NCBI GenBank assembly: GCA_003259005.1
Contig: QLII01000001.1
Location: forward strand, 186,001-250,000
Origin: Spirosoma telluris
GTDB lineage: Bacteria; Bacteroidota; Bacteroidia; Cytophagales; Spirosomataceae
Reading direction: 5' to 3'
DNA: 64,000 nucleotides
Shown here: positions 17,211-28,000 of the stretch, piece by piece
Position numbering within the stretch: position 1 is the stretch's first letter
How the letters are laid out: each line of letters begins with the position of its first letter
The notes under the pieces: generated by a model
The model's input: the letters and a program-made list of their open reading frames with translations, nothing else
What the model was told of the DNA's origin: nothing
Database searches by the model: none
Program-made: the position numbers and the translations under genes

Positions 17211-18056
17211 TTAACCTCGATGGCGCTTCTTAAACTGGAGCGGGTTCTCGCCGGTCACGCGCCGGAAAATCTTGTTGAAATAGGACAAACTTTCGAATCC
17301 ACTGGCAAAACAGGCTTCGGTTACGTTATGGTCGAGAAGCAGTAATTTCTGCGCCTGATTAATGCGATACTGATTCAGAAACTGCGTGAATGTCAGGCGA
17401 GTCATGCGTTTGACGTAGCGACAAAAAGCCGCTGTCGTCAGGTTAGTCAGGGCAGCGGCTTCGGCCAGTTCGAACTTGCGCTGGTAATTTTCTTCAATGA
17501 ATTGGTAGAGTTTTTTTAGCCGTTGCTGTTCGTTCAGATTGTAGGCATTGGTTACGGGTTTTCCATGTAAAGAAATTAGTTCCTGACTCGTAGCCAGTTG
17601 CTGAAAAATGGCTAACAGTGCCATTAGTCGCTCAAAAGGTGGGAGAGTTGGCAGGGTTTCCAGTTTTTCGCCAACCAATCGTTTGGTTTCGCCATGAAAG
17701 GATACGCCAGCGCGAGCCATCTCGAATAATCGGGCAATGGCAGCAAACTCGGGAGCCTGCCCAAACAGATTACCTAAAAACGATTCCTTTAGTTGCACGA
17801 CCACTTTCCGATGATCGGTTTTAACGCCATAATCGAAGTTGAGGTGGGGGATATTCGGCCCAATAAAGACCAGATCACTGCCTTCATACCGCGAAATGTG
17901 ATCACCGACGTGCCGGGTTCCATTTGCTCCGGTGATGTACACAATTTCATATTCGGGATGGTAGTGCCACAGGAAAACATCGTTCAGACGCGGTGTTTCC
18001 AGAATATGAAACGAGCTGTTCGCATCGGGGCTGATTTGTTCTAAGGATATCTTCAT
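17211..18056 (-). CDS. AraC family transcriptional regulator with N-terminal cupin
   Basis: A 281-residue regulator. The N-terminal cupin-like sensor (~20-100) contains FLWHYHPEYEIVYITGANG and GPNIPHLNFDYG. The C-terminal AraC domain (~180-281) has two helix-turn-helix motifs, FELAEAAALTNLTTAAFCRY and TEACFASGFESLSYFNKIF followed by RRVTGENPLQFKK. Such cupin-AraC proteins usually sense sugars. It is divergent from the PhyH dioxygenase gene, its most likely local target. Confidence 0.92.
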   Translation of the reverse strand: MKISLEQISPDANSSFHILETPRLNDVFLWHYHPEYEIVYITGANGTRHVGDHISRYEGSDLVFIGPNIPHLNFDYGVKTDHRKVVVQLKESFLGNLFGQAPEFAAIARLFEMARAGVSFHGETKRLVGEKLETLPTLPPFERLMALLAIFQQLATSQELISLHGKPVTNAYNLNEQQRLKKLYQFIEENYQRKFELAEAAALTNLTTAAFCRYVKRMTRLTFTQFLNQYRINQAQKLLLLDHNVTEACFASGFESLSYFNKIFRRVTGENPLQFKKRHRG

Positions 18057-18201
18057 GGAAGAGGGTTATGACACCTCAGTGCCTCTCTGTGTCATAATTT
18101 TTATTCATATACGCCCTGAAACTTACCAAACTTCTAAGTCAAGAGCAATATAGTGCAAAAAGTGGACAGCATTGTTGTGGAAATGGGCTATTGGTATCGT
18201 C

Positions 18202-18209
18202 TACCTTTG
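18202..18209 (+). promoter_or_regulatory. Bacteroidetes -7 promoter element for the PhyH gene
   Basis: TACCTTTG (TAnnTTTG), 34 nt before the ATG at 18243. Its position inside the longer open frame (from 18153) supports 18243 as start. Confidence 0.45.
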
Positions 18210-18242
18210 TTACAACAAAATCAACGAAATAGTCAAAACTAT

Positions 18243-19242
18243 ATGGAAACGATGCAGCCCACAGGTACGCCTGCCGCAATGGCTCCAACAGCTACTATGA
18301 TTCCCGATAATGCCCACAAAGACATTCCGGGAAATCCATCGACAGCTACCAGCAGTAAAATCAGTTTAAACGACCGTTCTCAGGGTGAGCCTTTGCGCGT
18401 ATTATCGGAAGAAGACTGGCAATTCTGGAAACACAACGGTTACATCGTGATAAAGCAGGCCGTGCCGAAAGAACAGGCCGAACGGCTCGCTAACTTCCTG
18501 TGGGAATTTGAAGAAAAAGACCCGAACGACCCCGCTACCTGGTACGCACCACCCCGTGCTGAAATGAAGATGAAAGAACTGACCAATAGTGGTATGGTCG
18601 AATTGTATAATCATCAATACGAATGGGACAATCGGCAGTATCCGCGCGTTTACGATGCCTTCGTTGACATCTGGGGAACCGAGAAACTCTGGGTAACCAT
18701 CGACCGGGCCAACCTGAACTTTCCGGTTCGGCCGGGTCACGAATTCAAGGGATTTATTCACTGGGATTACGACCCGAAACCCGTCCGCAAAACGTGCAGG
18801 GAGTGTTGGCGCTGGCCGATCAAACCGACGAAAACATGGGTGGCTTTCAGTGTATCCCCGAACTCTACCGCACCTACGATACCTGGAAACTCACCCAGCC
18901 CGCCGACCGGATCGTTTCAAGCCGGATACAACTGGGTTCGATTTCGTGAAGGTAAAAATGGAAGCGGGCGACCTGTTGATTTTTAATAGCACGCAACCTC
19001 ATGGAATCCGACCAAATCGCTCGACCGACAAAGTCAGAATGGCGCAATATATCTCCATGATGCCCGCCGAAGAAGATAATGAAGCCCTACGGCAGTGGCG
19101 CATCACATCCTGGCGCGACCGACAAGCCCCCGAAGGATACGCCTTCCCTGGCGACCCGCGCAATTGGGAGAAGGAACGTCACCAAACCGCCGAACTTTCC
19201 CCGTTAGGTAAAAAACTGCTGGGTTTGGATAGCTGGGAGTAA
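18243..19242 (+). CDS. Phytanoyl-CoA dioxygenase (PhyH) family protein (two frameshifts)
   Basis: Fe(II)/2-oxoglutarate-dependent dioxygenase family protein, 333 residues after repair. The iron site is seen as HWD in GFIHWDYDPK and a distal His with the 2-oxoglutarate-binding Arg in PHGIRPNRST. The N-terminal part has EEDWQFWKHNGYIVIKQAVP, the usual PhyH opening. Two single-base losses break it: an A at 18777-18779 (restores DPKTRPQNVQGVLALAD) and a G at 18909-18910 (restores ADRDRFKPDTTGF). The ~60 residues before the domain are Thr/Ala/Pro-rich and poorly conserved in look. It is divergent from a cupin-AraC regulator. Substrate unknown. Confidence 0.85.
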
Positions 19243-19269
19243 GGTTTTCTGACAAAATTAGCAAGCCTG

Positions 19270-19313
19270 TGTGACCCCATCGGGGTCACATCAGACAATA
19301 CCCCCCTTGGGGG
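19270..19313. repeat. GACCCCATCGGGGTC palindrome plus C/G hairpin
   Basis: A perfect 9-bp-arm hairpin (TGTGACCCC, loop ATC, 19270-19290) is followed by a second one (CCCCC/GGGGG, 19302-19313). The first core recurs at 52821-52835. It may terminate the PhyH transcript, but no T-run follows. Confidence 0.65.
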
Positions 19314-19395
19314 ACACCTTTGAAAAGTAGTTTAGGAGTCAAATAAAGCTTTGTAGGTTGTCGACTTACGTACTACCAACGCCTATAGCTAAATC

Positions 19396-20541
19396 ATGAT
19401 GAAGACAGCCAATCGTTTGCTCCTTATTTTTTACATACTCATCCAGGCTGTCCTGCTTCAGGCCCAGCCGCGGGTACCGCCCCTTCGATCCCCGGAAGTG
19501 GTGGAGGGAGGATTACTATTCAGGCTTCGTGCTCCGAATGCCAAAGAAGTTATCCTCGACATTGAAGGAATTTCGAAGGAAACGATGACTAAAGACGAGC
19601 AGGGAGTTTGGAGCTTTACCAAAAAACTTGAGCCCGATGTGTATGATTATGCATTTGTTGTCGATGGACTTCGCATTCCCGATCCGGCTAATCCCGTTGC
19701 CAAGCCCTGTTATCAATGTAACGGACAGAGTTTAGCCCACATGCCTGGTCCCGCTTCATTAAGTTGGGAGATCAAGGATGTTCCGCGCGGAGCTGTCAAC
19801 CATCAGGTATATCGATCTGCTGTTATGGGCGAAGACCGGGACTATTATGTGTATCTGCCGCCGAATTATGACCCTAAACGGAAAGAGCCTTACCCCGTAT
19901 TTTTCTTATTGCATGGAGCAACAGGAACCGCATTATCCTGGATCGTTAATGCGCAGGCCAATATCATTCTGGATAACCTGATTGCCGAAGGCAAGGCCAA
20001 ACCTATGATTATGGTGAACACGCTGGGCTATGGAGGTAACGAAAAATACGCGGCTGAGGTAATCCAGGAAATTATTCCACAGCTTGAAAAAACGTATAAT
20101 GCCGCAAAAGACAGAAATCAACGAGCCATTGTGGGCCTCTCGATGGGCGGAGGAACTGCTTTTTATACCGGCCTTAATCACCTGGATCAGTTTGCCTATG
20201 TAGGGGGTATGAGTAGTGCCGTAGGTATGGGCGGGCCACGCCCACCAGCATCCACCACCGCAAATCCGGCTACAACTACGCCCTCAACTGAACAGGTAAC
20301 AGCCATGATGGACGTCTTCTCAAAGACGTATCCCAAGCTGGATGATAAAGCAAATACTCAACTGAAACTCTTATGGGTTTCCTGTGGTGTCGATGATTTT
20401 CTGTACCAGAATAATAAATACTTCAAGCAGTTTCTGACCTCAAAAAACGTTAAGTTTAAAGAGGTGGAGACGCCGGGTGGCCACACCTTTATGGTATGGC
20501 GAAGGAACCTGACCGACCTGGCACCCCTGCTGTTTAGGTAA
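19396..20541 (+). CDS. Secreted esterase with N-terminal E-set domain (feruloyl esterase-like)
   Basis: A 381-residue exported enzyme. Signal peptide (~1-23, ending LQAQP), an N-terminal immunoglobulin-like E-set/CBM48 domain (~30-105, GLLFRLRAPNAKEVILDIEG and YDYAFVVDGLRIPDP) and an alpha/beta hydrolase esterase domain. Catalytic elements: HGATGTALSWI, nucleophile elbow GLSMGGGTA, acid in WVSCGVDDFLY and His in ETPGGHTFMVWR. This architecture matches Fae1/XynZ-type feruloyl or acetyl esterases acting on plant cell-wall polymers. It stands alone, with LysR downstream in the same direction. Confidence 0.88.
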   Translation: MMKTANRLLLIFYILIQAVLLQAQPRVPPLRSPEVVEGGLLFRLRAPNAKEVILDIEGISKETMTKDEQGVWSFTKKLEPDVYDYAFVVDGLRIPDPANPVAKPCYQCNGQSLAHMPGPASLSWEIKDVPRGAVNHQVYRSAVMGEDRDYYVYLPPNYDPKRKEPYPVFFLLHGATGTALSWIVNAQANIILDNLIAEGKAKPMIMVNTLGYGGNEKYAAEVIQEIIPQLEKTYNAAKDRNQRAIVGLSMGGGTAFYTGLNHLDQFAYVGGMSSAVGMGGPRPPASTTANPATTTPSTEQVTAMMDVFSKTYPKLDDKANTQLKLLWVSCGVDDFLYQNNKYFKQFLTSKNVKFKEVETPGGHTFMVWRRNLTDLAPLLFR

Positions 20542-20579
20542 TAGCGTTGAGCGGTAAACCCTGTCAGAAATAAATGGAC

Positions 20580-20587
20580 TATCTTTG
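20580..20587 (+). promoter_or_regulatory. Bacteroidetes -7 promoter element for the LysR gene
   Basis: TATCTTTG (TAnnTTTG), 32 nt before the ATG at 20620. Confidence 0.42.
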
Positions 20588-20619
20588 GCGTTGTCCCTCA
20601 GCGCAACAGATAGTCCATT

Positions 20620-21525
20620 ATGCTTTCGTCCCGCCACCTGATTTTTATGGAAGTGGCCCGTTTGCTAAGCTTTACCAAAGCAAGTCAGACGTTATTTCTC
20701 AGCCAGTCGGCGATTAGTAAACACATAAAGTCGCTGGAGTATTTTTACAAAATCGGGCTGTTTGAGCGGCACGGAACCAGCATTAGCTTAACCCTGGCGG
20801 GCCAGACGTTGTATACTAAACTACTCGAAGCGGGTCAGTTACAGGACGAGTTACACCAGGAGTTGCAGCAAATCAGTGAGGACTTTTTGCCGCCTACCAA
20901 ACTGGCCCTTGGAGCTAGTACCACGATTAGTTTATACGTTTTGCCCCCCGTTCTGTCGGCCTATCTGCATCGGTACCCCAGCATTCAGATTAGTGTCCTG
21001 AACCGAAACTCCGATACGATTCAGAACGCCTTACTTACCCACGACATTGATGTAGGTATTGTGGAAGGCCTAACCCGAGTCAATACCCTGGTTTACACAC
21101 CTTTTATGACTGATGATGTACTCGCTATTTGTTCGGCGAGGAGCCCATTACGTGATCGCATTCTTTCTGTGTCCGACTTGCCTGCTATTCCCTTGGCGGT
21201 ACGGGAAAATGGTTCTGGTACATTAGCAGTTATTGAGGATGAACTGAGTAAGAAAGGAATCACCCTATCAGCACTGCGTGTTCTGATTCGATTAGGTGGC
21301 ACCGAAGCACTGAAAAACTTTGTGCTGGCCGATACCTGTCTGGCCTTTTTACCAAAGCGAGCGATTCTGAAAGAGCTTGCCGCGGGTGAGTTATTCGAAG
21401 TTCCGATTCGTGATCTGACCCTGCAACGTACGTTCTATTTCATCCAGCGAAAAGGCACGGAAAATAACCGGTTAGTGAGCACCTTTATTCATTTTACGAA
21501 ACGGCATTATTCCATTAAGGAATAA
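20620..21525 (+). CDS. LysR family transcriptional regulator
   Basis: A 301-residue LysR-type regulator. The N-terminal winged helix (~1-60) reads FMEVARLLSFTKASQTLFLSQSAISKHIKSLE in outline, and the substrate-binding domain covers ~90-295. It lies 63 nt upstream of the threonine synthase-like gene in the same direction, so it may control that gene, although LysR regulators are more often divergent from their target. The effector is unknown. Confidence 0.93.
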   Translation: MLSSRHLIFMEVARLLSFTKASQTLFLSQSAISKHIKSLEYFYKIGLFERHGTSISLTLAGQTLYTKLLEAGQLQDELHQELQQISEDFLPPTKLALGASTTISLYVLPPVLSAYLHRYPSIQISVLNRNSDTIQNALLTHDIDVGIVEGLTRVNTLVYTPFMTDDVLAICSARSPLRDRILSVSDLPAIPLAVRENGSGTLAVIEDELSKKGITLSALRVLIRLGGTEALKNFVLADTCLAFLPKRAILKELAAGELFEVPIRDLTLQRTFYFIQRKGTENNRLVSTFIHFTKRHYSIKE

Positions 21526-21588
21526 CTCATGCCAAAATGGTATTTGCTTCATGCCTTGTTAACCGGGACTTTTCGGGAAAATACAACC

Positions 21589-22787
21589 ATGAAAAGTACC
21601 ATCACTTCATCACTTCTGGGCGATTTACACTGTTCGCATTGCGACGCTGCCCACGACGCATTTAGTCGTCAGACCTTATCCAGTTGCTGTCAGGCCCGTT
21701 GCTCTGCCGGTATATCATTGATGCAGGTAGTGTCCAGAAGTCAGATCTGCTGATGCGCCCTAAGTCGCTTTGGCGCTACGAAGAACTCCTGCCCGTGATC
21801 CAGCCCGAAAATCAGATTACGTTAGGCGAAGGCTTCACGCCCATACTGGCCCTCAACCGACTGGCAGACCGGTTCAATCTTAACCACCTCAGTTTAAAAG
21901 ATGAGGGACTAAACCCGACCGGTTCGTTTAAAGCAAGAGGATTGTGCATGGCAGTCTCGAAAGCCAAAGAGAATGGTGAACAGGCCTGCATTATTCCCAC
22001 TGCCGGTAATGCGGGTGTAGCGATGGCGGCCTACTGCGCCAGAGCCGGTCTGGAAGCGGTCGTAGTCATGCCACGACACACGCCCGACGCCTTTAAGGAA
22101 GAATGCATTGGCTATAACGCCCGCCTGATCCTGGTAGATGGACTCATTAATGACTGTGCCGCTAAAGTGCAGGAACTGAATCAGAACGGCGCTTATTTTG
22201 ACGTGTCGACGCTCAAGGAGCCCTATCGGTTAGAAGGCAAGAAAACAATGGGTTTTGAAATCGCTGAGCAATTGGGGTGGCAGTTGCCAGACGTAATTAT
22301 GTATCCAACGGGTGGTGGAACCGGTCTGATTGGCATCTGGAAGGCCTTTCACGAAATGAAGAGGCTGGGATGGTTGCCTAAAAATCAGCGATTGCCGCGT
22401 ATGGTGGCTGTTCAGACAGAGAATTGTTCGCCCGTTGTCGATACCTATTGGGGAAAACAGGCAAACAGTAAACAATACGTAGGTAGCCCCACGCTGGCCA
22501 ACGGTTTGGCTGTTCCACGTCCCATTGGAGAACCCCTCATGCTGAGTGTATTGCGTGAATCTGGTGGAACTGCCCTAGCGGTTTCGGAAGAAGACTTGCT
22601 GGAAGGTGTCAGTGAACTTTGTCGGCACGAAGGCATTTTTGTTGCACCCGAAGGCGGAGCCATCTGGGCCGCTACCAGGAAATTACTGCACCAGGGCTGG
22701 CTTCAGCCGGACGAACATATCCTGCTTCTAAATACAGGCTCTGGTCAGAAGTATCTGGATAATGTGAAAGGAAAGTGGGTTCGGTGA
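21589..22787 (+). CDS. Threonine synthase-like PLP enzyme (frameshifted)
   Basis: PLP-dependent enzyme of the threonine synthase type (O-phosphohomoserine to threonine), 399 residues after repair. An N-terminal zinc-ribbon-like piece (LHCSHCDAAHDAF, then LSSCCQ) precedes WRYEELLPV. The PLP Lys is in SFKARGLCMAV (after NPTG), the Gly-rich phosphate loop is PTGGGTGLIGIW, and late residues are TGSGQKY. One missing G at 21693-21697 splits the zinc-ribbon piece from the body (restores CCQGPLLCRY). The ATG at 21589 gives MKSTITSSLLGDLHCSHC. It is not next to thrA or thrB, so it may be a second paralogue; the LysR gene just upstream suggests its own control. Confidence 0.85.
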
Positions 22788-22929
22788 ATGGGTCAACTGC
22801 TTGCATCTGACACCACAGTAAGGGTCATGCTAATGCCAACTCTTTCTAACAAACTAATTGTATTTTGCGTATCTATAATTAAGTTTATCCAATTATAGCC
22901 TTATGCCGTAAAGGGTAGCTTAATTAACA

Positions 22930-23547
22930 GTGGCCAGTTTACCTTCTTCCCGGAACAACTATACCGATCAGCAACTTTGGCGAGGTCTTCGCGAAGGGGA
23001 TGAATCGGCATTTACGGCCATTTTCGACCGCTACCACCGCACGTTGTATAACTACGGCAACAAACTCTTCTCGGATTCGGCCCTGGTTGAAGATGCTGTG
23101 CAGGAGGTCTTTATTGACGTCTGGCGTATGCGAGCCACGTTGTCTGAAGAAATCATCTCCATTAAATTTTATCTGTATCGTTCCCTTCGTCGTCGGATTC
23201 ATCGGATGCAGGGGAAATATCAGTCGGGTGGAACTATTGAAGAGCTTGTCGATGACGATTCGACGCCAACCTCAAACACGGAAGAAACGACACAGATTGA
23301 ACAGGAGTCCAGAGACTTGTTAAGCCGCCGGATTCAGGAGTTGCTCACTCATTTGCCCAAGCGTCAGGTAGAGGCCCTCACGTTATATTACTACGACGAA
23401 TTTAGTATCAGTGAAATCGCTCAGTTGATGGATGTCAATGAGAAATCGGTTCGCAATTTCATCCATCGGGCTATCACGTCGCTTCGCCAGAACCGCAACT
23501 GGCTCATTGGATCGCTGCTGATTTTCTGGCTGTTATGTAGCCTGTAA
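22930..23547 (+). CDS. ECF RNA polymerase sigma factor
   Basis: A 205-residue sigma-70 family factor of the Bacteroidetes ECF type. Region 2 is GDESAFTAIFDRYHRTLYNY and LVEDAVQEVFIDVW (~20-75); region 4 is LPKRQVEALTLYYYDEFSIS and VNEKSVRNFIHRAITSLR (~135-190). It starts with GTG at 22930. It ends in a short hydrophobic stretch (IGSLLIFWLLCSL), common in this group. It is followed by the FecR anti-sigma gene and SusC, the standard trans-envelope signalling order in which substrate-loaded SusC releases this sigma factor to transcribe the locus. Confidence 0.93.
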   Translation: MASLPSSRNNYTDQQLWRGLREGDESAFTAIFDRYHRTLYNYGNKLFSDSALVEDAVQEVFIDVWRMRATLSEEIISIKFYLYRSLRRRIHRMQGKYQSGGTIEELVDDDSTPTSNTEETTQIEQESRDLLSRRIQELLTHLPKRQVEALTLYYYDEFSISEIAQLMDVNEKSVRNFIHRAITSLRQNRNWLIGSLLIFWLLCSL

Positions 23548-23660
23548 AAAAAATCAAAAAAACTTTCTAAAAAAAGAGGTCAAACGGCTCACTTCTGCTT
23601 CTTTCTTAGTGAAAGGGAATAATTCTATTACTTCTTGTGTAGATACTTTTTTATCCCACC

Positions 23661-24791
23661 ATGAAACAAGCCGCCTACGTACTGACAGACTTCCTGGAAG
23701 ATCCCGATTTTATGCGCTGGATAAAGCACCCTGATGCTACTCAGGATGCCTATTGGCAGCAGTTTCTGGAGGCACATCCCGATAAAAAGCCAATCGTAGA
23801 AATGGCGCGTCAGTACATTCTGATAGTCGCAGAGCAAACGGGTCAGCAACTGCCCACAGCCGCTCAGAGCGACATGATGCGCCAGTATATACAGAAGCAT
23901 ATTCGGGAGGAGAACAACGAAAAGACAGTTACGCCGTTCACCCGAACAGTTGGAACCAATTGGGGTTGGCTACGCATGGCGGCTTCAATAGCGCTAGTAA
24001 TCAGTATCGGTTTAGGCACATACTGGCACAGTCAACGGCAGGCGATCCAACCCGAAAGTTACCAGCAGTTTGTGAAGGAAACGCCGGCGGGAGTGACCCT
24101 CAAAGAAACCCGAAATGACACCGATAGACCCCTAACCGTTTTGCTTAGTGATGGTAGTTCGGTTGTGTTACAACCCGCCAGTCGCTTGAGTTACCCGGAT
24201 ACGTTTCAGCAACGGGAGGTCTATTTAACGGGGAAAGCTTTTTTTGAAATCGTCAAAGATCCCAGTCACCCATTTCTGGTGTACACGCGCGGTATTGCGA
24301 CTAAAGTATTGGGAACCAGCTTTATGGTCGATGCTCCAGAGTCTGGACAGCCTATAAAAGTGGCCGTAAAAACGGGTAGAGTTGCCGTGTATGCTTTAGA
24401 GAAATCTTCGTCTGTTCGGCAAAAAGCAGCTAACCCTGAATTAAGTGGCCTTGTCCTGACACCGAATCAGGGTGCAGAATACTCGATTGACAGTAAACGA
24501 TTGGTTCGAATGTCAGGGAGTGTGTTTACGCAACCCGAAACGCAGGTAATTGCGAAGCAGTCATTTGATTTTGATGAAACACCCGTCCCGGAGGTATTTA
24601 ACACCCTTGAAAAGGCTTATGGTGTTCATATCGTTTATGATGAAACCATACTTGGAAAATGCACTTTATCAGCCTCGCTGGTAGGGCAGCCCTTTCACGA
24701 TAAATTGGCCGTCGTTTGTAAGGCCCTTGAAGCGCAATATGCTATTCAGGGCAATCAGGTGACGATTACGGGCGGTCAACGTTGCCAATAA
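23661..24791 (+). CDS. FecR family anti-sigma factor
   Basis: A 376-residue inner-membrane anti-sigma factor. A cytoplasmic N-terminal part (~1-95) binds the sigma factor, one helix follows (~110-130, MAASIALVISIGLGTYWH), then the periplasmic FecR domain (VLLSDGSSVVLQPASRLSYP and REVYLTGKAFFEIVKDPSHP) and a C-terminal DUF4974/STN-like domain (~300-370, DFDETPVPEVFNTLEKAYGV). It transmits the state of the STN-carrying SusC downstream to the sigma factor upstream. Confidence 0.93.
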   Translation: MKQAAYVLTDFLEDPDFMRWIKHPDATQDAYWQQFLEAHPDKKPIVEMARQYILIVAEQTGQQLPTAAQSDMMRQYIQKHIREENNEKTVTPFTRTVGTNWGWLRMAASIALVISIGLGTYWHSQRQAIQPESYQQFVKETPAGVTLKETRNDTDRPLTVLLSDGSSVVLQPASRLSYPDTFQQREVYLTGKAFFEIVKDPSHPFLVYTRGIATKVLGTSFMVDAPESGQPIKVAVKTGRVAVYALEKSSSVRQKAANPELSGLVLTPNQGAEYSIDSKRLVRMSGSVFTQPETQVIAKQSFDFDETPVPEVFNTLEKAYGVHIVYDETILGKCTLSASLVGQPFHDKLAVVCKALEAQYAIQGNQVTITGGQRCQ

Positions 24792-24859
24792 TGTCTATTC
24801 CTAACGCTTAACCCCAATTAAAGTATGCCTAAGATTACCGCCCTCCACTAAACTCCAAT

Positions 24860-24998
24860 AAAAAAGGTCAGCTATGTTGACGCATAGCTAACCTCTGAAG
24901 TATCCCCTATTTTCTGACCTGACAAGCCGTGCCATTCACTGACAATGAATGGGTTGGGGGATTTTGTTGAATTTTTTTGCTCACCCAACAAAACATGA
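24860..24998 (-). ncRNA. Candidate antisense RNA in the FecR-SusC leader (DonS-like position)
   Basis: On the minus strand a TACATTTG element (TAnnTTTG; plus coordinates 24999-25006) is followed ~105 nt later by a stem (24866-24876 with 24883-24893, 10 of 11 pairs) and then six T residues. This is a promoter-terminator layout for an RNA of ~130 nt opposite the susC leader. Antisense sRNAs in this exact position (DonS) are known in Bacteroides loci with a sigma/anti-sigma/susC order. No -33 element is clear. Confidence 0.38.
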
Positions 24999-25005
24999 CA
25001 AATGT

Positions 25006-28000
25006 ATGCAAAAACTACGCTTTGTAGATGAAAGGCTTTTAAGAATCATGCGTATAACCCTCCTCCAATGGTTTCTGGTCTGTGCACTAGCCGGAATTTC
25101 GTGGGCACGTGATGGGAAAGCCCAGCAACTTCTCGACCAGCGAATTACGCTTTCGGTGGAGAGCCAGAATGTGAAAAAAGTACTGCATCAGATTGAGAAA
25201 CAGGTTGATGCCCGGTTTGTGTTTAGCTCGCAAATCATTCAGTCGGATCGTAAAATATCCGTAAAAAGTCAATCCGAGCCACTCTCGCAGGTATTGATCA
25301 AACTCCTGAAACCGCTTCAACTAGCCTATGAAGTGAGTGGCAACATGATTATCATTCGGCCTGATCGTCCGGCCAAATCAGCTCCGGTTGATGTGGATCA
25401 GGCATCTATAGTTGCTCCAGTGGAACAGATTGCCCGTTCGGTATCAGGAACCGTAAGTGATCAAACTGGCGTAACTCTTCCTGGTGTAAACGTGGTGATC
25501 AAAGGCACCCAGAAAGGCACGACGACCGACGCACAAGGTCAGTTTAAACTCGAACTCCCCGACACCGAAATTACGCTCGTTTTCAGTTCAGTAGGGTATT
25601 TACCTAAAGAAATCACTGTTGGGAACGAGACTATGTTGACCGTTACGCTAACTGTTGATACCAAAGCATTGGGCGAAGTGGTTGTGGTAGGGTATGGAAC
25701 CCAGAAACGGGCCGACGTGACAGCAGCCATTGCGTCTGTGCCGATGGGCGAAATCAGAGATATGCCCGTTTCGAACGTGGCAACCGCCTTGCAGGGTAAA
25801 ATTCCGGGGGTGGTCATTCAGCAAACCAGCGGTGCGCCCGGTAGCACCCCTGCCATTAAAGTTAGAGGGTTTGGATCGATCAGTGCGGGTACATCGCCCT
25901 TGATTGTTATCGACGGAAATATTGTTGGTTCGGGTGTATTCGGCTTACTGAGCAGCGTCGATATTGAGAGTATTGATGTGCTGAAAGATGCCTCGTCTAC
26001 CGCTATTTATGGCTCAAAGGGTTCGAATGGTGTTCTGTTGGTCACCACGAAACGGGGAAAGCCGGGACGCATGAACGTGAACCTGGATGTGTATACCGGC
26101 TTTCAGGAAATTACGAAGAAAATAGACCTGCTTAACTCGCAACAGTACGCCGAATTTGCCAAAGAAGCGTCGAATACAGCGTATTTAGATAATGTGCCGG
26201 GAGCCAGCGCAACGGACCCAAACAGCGTTCGACCAGCGAGTTACCTGCGTTATCGCTACCCGCGGGGTGACTTGTTCGACTGGTTCAATTACGATGATCC
26301 GGTTAAGGTCGCTAACCTGCCTTATACAGATTTTCAGAATTTGATCTTTCGCCGAGCCAAAATGAGTAGTTACCAGCTTTCGGTATCGGGAGGGAATGAA
26401 AAAGCGCGCTATCTGGTCAGTGGCAGTTACCTGAAACAGGATGGTATTATTCTGAAATCATCGCTGGATCGGTATATATTCCGGGCTAATGTTGAAGTGA
26501 ATCTGCTGCCGAAACTCAAAGTGGGGATGAATCTTAACCCATCTTTCAAAAATGTGCAGGAGGTAACGGCTGAAAATCAGTGGTTTAATCAGGGGATCAT
26601 TACGGCAGCATTGGCCGCGATTCCAATGGCACCCGTTTATGCGGCCGATGGGTCCTATTCGTCTGAACTGGCGCTGGCTGCTCCGTATAACTTACCCGGT
26701 GTTACGAACCCACTGGCAAATATTACGGAATACAACAGTCCGTATCAGTCAGGAAATCTGCTGGGGAATATCTATGCAGATTATGGCTTCCTGAAAAATT
26801 TCAATTACCGGGCATCAGCCAATGTGAACTTCAACGATAACCGACGCAATACATACCGTACCTCCAGAATGCCCTTGAGCAATCTGTTGCCACCCACTAC
26901 GGCAACGGGAACCGTTTATTCTGACCAGAGTCTGAGTTGGTTATTCAATCAGGTTGTCGGCTATACCAAAAACATTAACTCGGTACACAACATTGAGGCT
27001 TTGGTGGGTATGGAAGCTACCTCAACCAAGTTTCAGTCGAGTAGTGCTTCGGGAAGTTCATACGCCAATGATGTGGTTGAAACGCTGAATGCCAGTGCCA
27101 GTGGTTCCACAACGACCGCCTGGTCATTCAAAACTGCGAATGCGTCGGTCTCTTATTTTGCCAGGGCCAACTATAACTATAAGGGCAAGTATTTGGCCAA
27201 TCTGTCGGTTCGTCGGGATGGGTCGTCCATCTTCGGACCAGACAATCGCTGGGGTACGTTCCCGGCGGGGTCGTTGGGCTGGCGTGTAAGCGAGGAGTCG
27301 TTCATGAAAAATATACGGGCTATTTCCGAAACCAAACTTCGGGTAAGCTATGGGCTATCGGGAAACAATGCGTTCTCGGATAACTATCCCTATGTAGGGC
27401 AGTTGCGGACGGACAATTATAGCTTCAATAATAACCTGGTCAATGGGTTAGCGCCGTCTTCCCTGGCAAATTCGAAACTGGGCTGGGAGAAAAATCAGCA
27501 GTTCGACGCCGGTCTGGACGTTGGTCTGGTCAACAACCGCATTTACCTAAGCGTCGATTATTACCATCGGATCACCAAAGATCTGTTGCTTTCGGTGAAT
27601 GTGCCTTCCCTTACCGGCTTTACCTCGGCCTACAAGAACATTGGCAAGATGGAAAATAAAGGGATGGAGTTTGCGCTCAATACGCGTAATACGACCAAAG
27701 GCTTTATCTGGAACACGACACTTAATCTCTCGTTCAACCGGAACAAGGTCCTGGAATTAGGCCCAACCGGCGATCCGATCCGTACCGCCAGCGGCAGTTT
27801 GGCCGATTTAACCATCACCCAGATTGGCGCACCCATCGGTAGTTTCTACGGCTACAAACAACTCGGAATTTTCCAGAATCAGGCTGATTTGGATGCTAAC
27901 CCGCACGATGTTACGTCCCGGCCGGGTGATGTGAAATATGCGGATATTGACGGCGATGGCAAAATTACAGCGAATGACCGGACTATTTTAGGAAACAACC

